From Gammaproteobacteria bacterium (lineage in GTDB: Bacteria > Pseudomonadota > Gammaproteobacteria > Steroidobacterales > Rariloculaceae), in NCBI GenBank assembly GCA_004357505.1, contig SMWC01000006.1:1-5593 (forward strand): DNA of 5,593 bases, read 5' to 3'. Positions 1 to 4,868 of the stretch are shown here, one piece after another. The notes under the pieces were generated by a model that did no database searches, was not told the origin of the DNA, and saw only the letters and a program-made list of their open reading frames with translations. Made by a program: the position numbers and the translations under genes. Every line of letters starts with the position of its first letter. The stretch's first letter is position 1.

Positions 1-2
1 TC

Positions 3-131
3 AAGGATGCCGGGACGATCGTCGCTATCAATAAAGACGCAGAAGCACCCATCTTCGATCTCGCAGACATTGGCCTGGTCGCAGACCTTTTTACCGTGCT
101 GCCCGATCTCATCGATACTCTGAAATCGTAG
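3..131 (+). CDS. etfA: Electron transfer flavoprotein alpha subunit, C-terminal end (partial)
   Basis: The 42 visible residues (frame starting at base 3, TAG at 129-131) read as the end of EtfA: a short beta strand with VAINKD, then APIFDLADIGLVADLF and a final amphipathic segment ending in LKS. In the EtfA family the matching stretch (AINKD-x-x-APIF-x-x-AD-x-G-x-V-x-D) is the end of the FAD-binding domain, so the visible part belongs to cofactor binding. EtfAB is a soluble heterodimer that passes electrons from acyl-CoA and other dehydrogenases to ETF-ubiquinone oxidoreductase. The 5' part, and presumably etfB in front of it, lie outside the window. The end looks normal, with no truncation. 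The next gene begins 97 bp later with its own ribosome binding site, so co-transcription is possible but not shown. Confidence 0.93.
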   Translation, partial: KDAGTIVAINKDAEAPIFDLADIGLVADLFTVLPDLIDTLKS

Positions 132-136
132 GGCCC

Positions 137-167
137 TCGGATAAGAAGTTGCGGCAATCGGATAAGA
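137..167 (+). repeat. Two exact 10-bp direct repeats (TCGGATAAGA) 21 bp apart
   Basis: TCGGATAAGA occurs at 137-146 and again at 158-167. The starts are 21 bp apart, which is two helical turns, so both copies face the same side of the helix. They lie in the gap between etfA and the next small gene, 62 bp or more upstream of its GTG. The spacing and position would suit a tandem operator, but no matching promoter boxes are clear and no regulator can be named. A chance duplication is not excluded. I see no convincing rho-independent terminator in this gap. Confidence 0.5.
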
Positions 168-228
168 CGGCCGCCCCCTCACCTCACTAAGCTTTGCTTC
201 TCGATCAACCGGACCAGGAGTTACAGCA

Positions 229-468
229 GTGGGACAGACGCTCTATCCGACGGCCAAACGGTCCAGCAGACTGCGGGACGCGATGCTCGACGCCCCCAAG
301 CTGACTGCCGTCATCTATCAATACGAGCATGGCTTGATCATCGAACTGTCCGATGGACGCATGCGCTCCGTGTCTCGTGCGCACTGTGATCCCGGACAGG
401 CCGCGATTCACGCAGCCGTGCAATGGGCCAAACGGCGCGGAGCGAGTTCCGTGGTAGTCCATGATTGA
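229..468 (+). CDS. Small conserved-looking protein of unknown function (79 aa)
   Basis: I do not recognise this family. The chosen start is GTG at 229, supported by an AGGAG ribosome binding site at 216-220 with 8 bases of spacing. The product is soluble-looking, with no signal peptide or membrane segment. A basic N-terminal stretch (residues 10-16, KRSSRLR) is followed by a probable beta hairpin (residues 27-47, from AVIYQYEHGLIIEL to DGRMRSV), then a predicted helix rich in Ala (57-70) and a final strand SSVVVHD. That alpha/beta pattern resembles many small DUF proteins but does not identify one. Its stop overlaps the possible ATG of the next gene by 8 bases (ATGATTGA, 461-468), so the two are probably translationally coupled and may work together. 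The clear RBS, the overlap and the plausible protein composition argue that it is real, although the function is unknown. Confidence 0.7.
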   Translation: MGQTLYPTAKRSSRLRDAMLDAPKLTAVIYQYEHGLIIELSDGRMRSVSRAHCDPGQAAIHAAVQWAKRRGASSVVVHD

Positions 469-916
469 TGTTTCCGTGCCCCGAGGCGTCGCGTCCATTA
501 GTCTAGTGGAGATTAAGGAAGTAGACGCGATGCTGCGCGCGATTCAACTACTGCGGCAGAGCGAACAAGCTCGAGCGCGGGATCGCGGAGGCGTTCTGGT
601 GGGAAGACTGGATCCAGACGGCAAGAAATTCGGCGCCTTCAGCCTCGGCTTATTAGATGGCGTACGCACCATCGCGGGCGGGGAGAACGGCATCCTGAGA
701 CTGCTTGCCTATCTGCTCATGCTCTGTGAGACGGATCCCGGTCGCGCCCCCGAAGCCGCCGAGCGAATCCTCAGCCTTGAGCGACATGAGAATCTCCGCA
801 GCTATGTCGACCGTGGGCGGCAAACGGTCTTCGATGTAGTCATGGGCGTGGAGAACGGGCCTGGGGGGTTTGCGCGACTGCTGCTGTCCGAAATTTCGTC
901 CTGCACCGCGCATTGA
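461..916 (+). CDS. Hypothetical protein of unknown function (151 aa, or 128 aa from an inner start)
   Basis: I do not recognise this family. The longest version begins at ATG 461, inside the stop region of the preceding gene (ATGATTGA overlap). A second in-frame ATG at 530 has a much better ribosome binding site (TAAGGAA, 514-520, 9 bases away) and would give 128 residues starting MLRAIQLLRQSEQ. The protein has no signal peptide. From the 461 start, the middle holds one hydrophobic stretch around residues 81-91 (ILRLLAYLLML), which looks more like a buried helix than a membrane span because charged helices follow it (GRAPEAAERILSLERHENL). The rest is helical and rich in Arg, Glu and Leu, ending SSCTAH. 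The gene ends 9 bp before the convergent hydrolase gene, leaving no room for a separate terminator. It may be a partner of the upstream small protein, but only gene order supports that. Confidence 0.65.
   Translation: MIDVSVPRGVASISLVEIKEVDAMLRAIQLLRQSEQARARDRGGVLVGRLDPDGKKFGAFSLGLLDGVRTIAGGENGILRLLAYLLMLCETDPGRAPEAAERILSLERHENLRSYVDRGRQTVFDVVMGVENGPGGFARLLLSEISSCTAH
514..520 (+). promoter_or_regulatory. Ribosome binding site favouring an inner start at 530
   Basis: TAAGGAA lies 9 bases before an in-frame ATG at 530-532 within the 461-916 gene. No comparable Shine-Dalgarno precedes the ATG at 461, whose use would depend on re-initiation from the overlapping upstream stop. The inner start may therefore be the real one, or both may be used. 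Confidence 0.45.
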
Positions 917-925
917 ACTTCGGCT

Positions 926-2413
926 CTATTCCTTTTCCAATCTGCCGAGCCAACTTTGAATCTTCGTAGCCTGAAAATCGTAGAACGGATTGTAACGAAG
1001 CCGAAGAAAGTAGTTGGGCGTCAACGCTAGAACGCTGCGCTCACCGCGGGGCGCTATCGCGCCCAATACCAGCCTGGACTCAGTCGCTCCCGACTCTGTA
1101 GCGCTTCCGTCACCATAAAGCGGATCGGCAGGCCGGAACGGTATGGCGATATGCGAAAGGGAGAACACGCCTGGAGGCCAGGCGAGTCTAAGCTCGTCCT
1201 CGACAGCGGTGCTCTCCCCCGCTGGCAGACGGATAATCTCCACCTCTGACCCGGAGCTATCCCGGTTACTCAGCACGGTCACGGAAAAACTCAGCGGAGC
1301 CCGCTCAAGCATTAACTCGACGGGGTCATCCACTGGAGCACCCATCATCTGCAGCACGGTGCTGCTGCGGTTGACATCGTAGATTACGAGCTCGCTGCCG
1401 TTCTCGGCTTACGCGTTGTACAAAAAGTCCACGGCCGCAGCGCCATTGACCGTATCGTCGACCATGGACTGAAAAGACAGAATTGGCGGCAGCCTCGCGA
1501 CGCGTCCGGGGTCGGCTAGGAGACGTTGTGTGCGCCGGGACAACTGGTAGATCTGCCAGCCTGCGTTTTTGGGAAACGACGTGAATTTGAACGGGTCGAT
1601 CTCCGGCAGGATATCCTGCCACTCGAACTTGTCGAAATAAGGCAGCCACGAAACCCCATGGTGCAAGTTCGCGAGTCGTGCAAACGAGGTAACGGCAATG
1701 GCCGGAGAGAGCAGTACCAAGCTGTCGGGACAAAGGTAACTCTCATCATCATCGCATCGCAGCGCGTAGTGGACGGCGAGCAGCGCGCCATTCGAATAGC
1801 CGACGAGCACGAGGGGCTGCCCGGGTGCTATCAGCGTCTGTGCATGACGGACAGCAATGCGCACGACTGCGGCCCAGTCTTCCCAGTCCGCGTGCACGAG
1901 CCCACCGACCGCGAAGCCATGCCCGGGCATGCGCGGCACCACGGCATGGTAGCCCTGATCGACAAACAAGTCAGCCGTCGCCAGCAGGCTATAGGGTGAA
2001 TCGGTGAGGCCATGAAGCATGACCGCAACGCCCCGCGCAGTAGACGGAGAAGCGACATAGGAATAATTCCAATTCGCCTCGAGATTATCCGGGTAGGTAC
2101 GACTCGTGGAGAGATGGCGATCGAGCAGCCACTCGCCTTGATGCTGGGTATCGACCCTGTTGTACAACTCCACTGCCAGCAGCGCCTCGATGTCCTGATA
2201 GGCTTGCCAGTCGAATCGTGATTCCTGGTCGGCGGTGAATTCGGCAACGAAACGAACGCGATGCTCCGGCCCGAGCTCCAGCTGGTTGCGAGAGTCAAAA
2301 GCGCGGACGAGATAGATCGTCGCTACGAGCGCAAACATGCCCGCCGCGACGTACAAACAGCTTCGCACGATCCGCGCGCGCACTACGCTCGAAGACTTGC
2401 CATCACGCGCCAC
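926..2413 (-). pseudogene. Alpha/beta hydrolase (lysophospholipase / serine aminopeptidase S33-like), interrupted by an in-frame TAA
   Basis: This is a membrane-anchored serine hydrolase, probably an esterase or lysophospholipase acting at the inner membrane; the substrate is unknown. The start is GTG at 2413 with an AAGG ribosome binding site 7 bases upstream (2421-2424 on the + strand). A possible -10 TATGAT lies at 2441-2436 without a clear -35. Residues 15-38 form an N-terminal membrane anchor. The fold then shows the oxyanion motif LHGLTDSPYS (around 133-142), the nucleophile elbow GYSNG (Ser207) and the acid loop SMVDDTV (probable catalytic Asp319). Codon 335 is TAA (1411-1409). Beyond it the same frame, without any shift, stays open for 160 codons and continues the family: ENGSELVIYDVNR, then SLSHIAIPF carrying the probable catalytic His421, PADPLYG, and a C-terminus NPFYDFQ ending in a TAG at 928-926. 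Full length would be 495 residues. The 334-residue product made as written lacks the catalytic His and should be inactive. A sequencing error is the main alternative. Confidence 0.85.
1409..1411 (-). other. Premature in-frame TAA stop in the alpha/beta hydrolase
   Basis: The codon falls between the residues NA and AENGSEL of the hydrolase frame, after the probable catalytic Asp and before the probable catalytic His. Both sides are in the same frame, so this is a point nonsense change and not an indel. Single-base changes from CAA, GAA, AAA, TTA, TCA, TAC or TAT would each produce it. TAA is not a selenocysteine or pyrrolysine codon, so programmed recoding is unlikely. Confidence 0.85.
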
Positions 2414-2482
2414 GAAGCTACCTTAGATACATGGCATCATAGGCGCAAGCGTGAACCCCATGACTGAGCGGTACGCGGTTGC

Positions 2483-2664
2483 ATGACGACACCCGGCTGG
2501 ATCATCACCCTGCTGTTTCTCGCGGACCTCGGTATCCGCGTCGGACTCTGTGTGCGGGTGATTATGCGGCGGCGTCCGCCATGAAGCTTGCCGACTGGGC
2601 GAGTCGTAGCCGCACGCTGCAATTTGCCGATAACGTCGCGCGACTTTTGAGCCCACTGCTCTAG
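2483..2664 (+). pseudogene. cls: Cardiolipin synthase remnant with most of the gene deleted (both ends kept)
   Basis: Two short frames abut here and match opposite ends of a cardiolipin synthase. The first (ATG 2483, TGA 2582-2584) encodes 33 residues beginning MTTPGWIITLLFLAD and ending LCVRVIMRRRPP, like the first membrane helix and the following RVIMRRRP stretch of the PLDc_N region. The second, in another frame (from about 2581, ATG AAG, to TAG at 2664), reads MKLADWASRSR and ends FADNVARLLSPLL, the typical Cls ending with W-x-x-R and SPLL at the extreme C-terminus. Cls enzymes of this type are roughly 470-500 residues, with a second membrane helix and two HKD motifs. All of that is missing, so about 400 codons have been lost, and the join is out of frame. 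The intact gene would have been divergent from the hydrolase (69 bp gap) and 42 bp ahead of the AraC gene. The identification is from recalled family features, not from an alignment. Confidence 0.75.
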
Positions 2665-2691
2665 CCTTTAGAATGCGCAACATGCACGATA

Positions 2692-2703
2692 TCCGTTGGC
2701 GCG
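2692..2703 (+). repeat. 12-bp direct repeat, copy 1, just before the AraC gene
   Basis: TCCGTTGGCGCG ends 3 bases before the AraC-family ATG at 2707. An exact second copy starts 10 bases after that gene's stop. The copy sits where a ribosome binding site would be expected, and no good Shine-Dalgarno is visible, so a bound protein here could block translation or transcription. That is inference; chance remains possible. Confidence 0.5.
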
Positions 2704-2706
2704 ACT

Positions 2707-3708
2707 ATGCTGTTTGAACCCACGACCCTCGCGGCCACCTCGTCGGCGCTAGTTGAGGCGATCAAACCCTATGGGTGCGATGCGGACGCTCTGTTTCGGC
2801 AAGCCGGCCTCGAGAAGAGCGCGATAACGGTGCCCGGCGCACGTTACCCGTTGGCCGCCGTGAATCGCCTCTGGCAACTCGCTCGGGAAGCGACCGGCGA
2901 TCCGTGCATCGGGCTCTTCATCGGTCGCAGCTTGCGCCCGACGGCGCTGCATGCCCTGGGCTTCGCATGGCTCGCGAGTCCGAATTTGCTACAGGGTTTG
3001 GAGCGCATGGCGCGTTACGCGCGGATCGTGAATTCGGGATTGACGACCGAGATCATCGTCGAGGGGAATCGCGTGCGCGTGGTTCGCGAGGTCGAGTCAG
3101 TCCAGTGTGACGTAGCCGTGGACGGCTTTCTCGCGGCGGTGGTCAAGATGTGCCGAGCCATGTCAGACGTGGAGTTCGCGCCCGAACTCGTCACGATCAA
3201 ACATGCCGACAACGGTCACATCGACCAATACATCGATTACTTTAAATGCCCGGTAACTTTCGGCGCCGACGAAGACGCCCTTCATTTCAGCTTGGCGACG
3301 TTGCAAGCGCCCGTGCCCGCCGGGAATCTGGATCTTGCGCATGCAAACGACCGAGTCGCAGAACGTTACCTCGCCAGTCTTGATCCGAACCTCGTGCAGG
3401 ATAAGGTTCGAGAAATACTCCTGGATCTCATGCCTTCCGGGAAGGTCACTCAGAACGTGGTTGCGGGCCAGCTTCACCGGAGCGTCAGCTCGCTGCAGCG
3501 ACAGCTACAATCCGAAGGCGTTAGCTATCGGCAAATTCTTGAAGACACGCGGCGTGCTCTGGCGACACAATTCGTCCGGGAGGAGCGCTATTCCCTAAGC
3601 CAGATCGCCTATCTACTGGGATTCTCGGACCAGGCGAATTTCTCGCGGGCCTTCAAACGTTGGACCGGCGAGACCCCGACGGGTTTTCGCACTGCTAGTC
3701 GTCCCTGA
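2707..3708 (+). CDS. AraC/XylS family transcriptional regulator with Arabinose_bd-type sensor domain
   Basis: This is a one-component cytoplasmic DNA-binding regulator of 333 residues, a normal length for this group. The N-terminal two thirds (about 15-205) match the Arabinose_bd-type domain seen in OruR-like regulators: an LFRQAGL helix near residue 30, a YPLAAVNRLWQLA helix, GDPCIGLFIG, and the LGFAWLASPNLLQGL segment. The C-terminal 100 residues are a double helix-turn-helix. The first HTH is at about 246-267 (VTQNVVAGQLHRSVSSLQRQL). The second carries the AraC signature from SLSQIAYLLGFSDQANFSRAFKRW to TGETPTGFR (about 296-328). ATG 2707 is the only sensible start, because no in-frame start lies just upstream, although its Shine-Dalgarno is weak. 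The gene appears intact, unlike the cls remnant before it. The ligand and targets cannot be read from the sequence. The 12-bp repeat on both sides may be its own site. Confidence 0.93.
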   Translation: MLFEPTTLAATSSALVEAIKPYGCDADALFRQAGLEKSAITVPGARYPLAAVNRLWQLAREATGDPCIGLFIGRSLRPTALHALGFAWLASPNLLQGLERMARYARIVNSGLTTEIIVEGNRVRVVREVESVQCDVAVDGFLAAVVKMCRAMSDVEFAPELVTIKHADNGHIDQYIDYFKCPVTFGADEDALHFSLATLQAPVPAGNLDLAHANDRVAERYLASLDPNLVQDKVREILLDLMPSGKVTQNVVAGQLHRSVSSLQRQLQSEGVSYRQILEDTRRALATQFVREERYSLSQIAYLLGFSDQANFSRAFKRWTGETPTGFRTASRP

Positions 3709-3717
3709 GATGCCTCG

Positions 3718-3729
3718 TCCGTTGGCGCG
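3718..3729 (+). repeat. 12-bp direct repeat, copy 2, just after the AraC gene
   Basis: This is an exact second copy of TCCGTTGGCGCG, 10 bases after the AraC stop and 121 bases before the ATG at 3851. The identity ends at both edges of the 12-mer. Its place upstream of the next transcription unit would suit a regulator site. The rest of the 3709-3850 gap contains a TATAAG at 3774-3779 that could be a -10 box, but without a good -35 I do not call a promoter. Confidence 0.5.
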
Positions 3730-3850
3730 CAAAGGCAAGATTTTCGTGCGAACTTACACTAAGCTCTGAAGCCTATAAGACATTCGGATAGCCTGAAGAC
3801 GAGTCGAGCAGCCAATAGTGCCTGCCTCAGACGGGCAGAGGAGCGCCACC

Positions 3851-4357
3851 ATGAGGATGCTACTGGTAACGATATGGGCCGCGGTGGGATGCGGAATTTC
3901 GGTCGCGCAGGATACCGCGGGTGAAGCGGACGTGGAAGCGACCTATGAAATGCTCCGCGGCTTCATGTCGGTCGAACGCGAAACGATGATTGCCGAAGAA
4001 CTGCGGTTGTCCGAAACGGAGCGCGACGGTTTCTGGCCGCTCTACGACGAATATCGCGCGGAGATCGAAGAAATCCAGGACCGGTACGCGGTACTGATCA
4101 CCGATTATGCAGCCAACTACGGTGCGCTGAGCGATGATCTGGCCGAACACATGATCGATGAGTACTTCTCCGTCAAGCGCGATACGCTCGATGTCCGCCA
4201 GGACTATGTCGATCGTTTTACGGATATCATGTCGATTCAGAAGCTGGCTCGCTTCTATCAGATTGAGAACAGAATAGACAATATCGCAGACATGCTGCTC
4301 ATGAGGCAGATCCCGCTGACCGACGTGCCGGGCCCCGTGCAGCGCGGACAACGCTGA
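3851..4357 (+). CDS. Small secreted helical protein, Spy/CpxP-like, function unknown
   Basis: The start is ATG 3851, which has AGAGGAG at 3837-3843 with 7 bases of spacing and places a signal peptide at the very N-terminus (MRMLLVTIWAAVGCGISVA, cleavage probably after residue 19). An upstream in-frame GTG at 3818 would bury that signal and is less likely. The mature protein (about 149 residues) is charged and almost all helix. It carries LRLSETERDGFWPLYDEYR (51-69), then a long helix with ITDYAANYGALSDDLAEHMIDEY, and LARFYQIENRID near 132-143, ending QIPLTDVP. The order of LSE-x-E...FWPLY-x-EYR, DYAANY and RF-x-QIEN matches an uncharacterised periplasmic family of proteobacteria whose hairpin of helices recalls Spy/CpxP chaperones. 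A chaperone role is inference only. The truncated MscS-like gene follows after 34 bp, so the two probably share an operon. Confidence 0.85.
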   Translation: MRMLLVTIWAAVGCGISVAQDTAGEADVEATYEMLRGFMSVERETMIAEELRLSETERDGFWPLYDEYRAEIEEIQDRYAVLITDYAANYGALSDDLAEHMIDEYFSVKRDTLDVRQDYVDRFTDIMSIQKLARFYQIENRIDNIADMLLMRQIPLTDVPGPVQRGQR

Positions 4358-4375
4358 GTCTCGGCAGAACACCGC

Positions 4376-4383
4376 AAGGAGGT
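4376..4383 (+). promoter_or_regulatory. Near-perfect Shine-Dalgarno (AAGGAGGT)
   Basis: AAGGAGGT ends 8 bases before ATG 4392 and fully matches the anti-Shine-Dalgarno of 16S rRNA. It fixes the start of the truncated MscS-like gene and predicts strong translation, despite the loss of the rest of that gene. Confidence 0.8.
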
Positions 4384-4391
4384 CAGCCCTC

Positions 4392-4787
4392 ATGTGCGAA
4401 AACGCTCGCCAGTGGACTCTTTGGGCCGTAGCACTCCTGCTTGCTTGCACCTCAGGCTTCGCACAGGACGAGCCGCCCACCGACCTTCCGCCTGAGACGA
4501 CTGAAGAAGCGGATCCCGTCCCGGAGGATCTGCTGGACCGCGGTACCCCTCGCCGCGCGGCGCGTGGTTTTCTGTTGGCGGTGGCCGAGGGCGATTATGA
4601 GCGGGCGGCCGAGTACCTGGACCTGCGCAACCTACCGCGGGGTATCAGCGAGGCCGACGGGCCGTCTCTAGCCGAGGATCTGGACATCGTGCTGCAGAGA
4701 CACCTCTGGATCGATCAAGAGGAACTCAGCAATGAGATCGACGGCATGATCCTCTCCGGGACCGCGGGCCGCTGCTCGGCCACCTGA
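4392..4787 (+). pseudogene. N-terminal fragment of an MscS-type mechanosensitive channel family protein (3' part lost)
   Basis: The frame encodes 131 residues. Residues 1-24 are a Sec signal peptide (WTLWAVALLLACTSGFA), and 25-48 are an acidic, Pro-rich linker. Residues 49-118 carry the periplasmic region I know from the N-terminus of some large MscS family proteins: RGTPRRAARGFLLA, EGDYERAAEYLDLR, then PRGISEADGPSLAEDL, and IVLQRHLWIDQEELS. Such proteins normally continue with membrane helices and the MscS pore and beta domain for several hundred residues. Here the family resemblance fails at about residue 118 (near base 4745). The frame adds MILSGTAGRCSAT and stops at TGA 4785-4787. Neither other + frame restores an MscS-like sequence up to the AI-2E gene, so this is sequence loss and not a simple frameshift. 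A freestanding secreted protein built from this domain alone is the alternative. The MscS link is from memory of the family. Confidence 0.6.
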
Positions 4788-4868
4788 CTCTCGCCCGCTG
4801 CGTCATCTGCTGCGGCAGGCGGATCGGTCGGCTCGGTATTCACGTCGGGGTTACTCCCGGCCACGTAT
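4742..4868. other. Junction segment between the MscS-like fragment and the AI-2E gene
   Basis: This stretch contains the non-family tail of the MscS-like frame and about 80 bp without a gene. On the - strand a frame offset from the AI-2E frame is open across it and reads as an acidic, Pro/Ala/Thr-rich tail (for example GSNPDVNTEPTDPPAAADD). It could be a frameshifted extension of the AI-2E C-terminus or a leftover of a lost gene. No convincing terminator hairpin is visible between the two convergent genes. Confidence 0.35.

Noticed and set aside
917..925. A terminator between the convergent 461-916 gene and the hydrolase
   Set aside because: Only 9 bases separate the stops and no hairpin with a T-run is visible on either strand.
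926..1357. A separate 143-residue - strand gene starting at GTG 1357
   Set aside because: It is the same frame as the upstream hydrolase, remains open back to the TAA at 1409-1411, and carries the hydrolase C-terminal motifs including the probable catalytic His. It is part of the interrupted gene.
1526..1999. A 157-residue + strand open frame
   Set aside because: It lies wholly antisense to the hydrolase, lacks recognisable domains and has a composition typical of a shadow frame in GC-rich DNA.
2460..2486. An 8-codon leader ORF (MTERYAVA) whose stop overlaps the cls remnant ATG
   Set aside because: The ATGA overlap is neat, but the ORF has no clear ribosome binding site and no attenuation hairpin, and ORFs this short are frequent by chance.
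2423..2683. An 86-residue - strand open frame between the hydrolase and AraC genes
   Set aside because: It is antisense to the cls remnant and overlaps the hydrolase ribosome binding site and upstream region. The + strand reading matches real Cls ends, so this is a shadow.
3750..3779. A sigma-E-like GAACTT with downstream TCTGA or TATAAG boxes ahead of the secreted protein
   Set aside because: GAACTT (3750-3755) and TCTGA are only 9 bases apart instead of about 16, and the TATAAG has no good -35 at the right distance. Not strong enough to call a promoter.
3860..4480. A 206-residue - strand open frame
   Set aside because: It is antisense to the secreted helical protein, which has a good ribosome binding site, a signal peptide and family-like motifs. 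No sign of a second coding layer.
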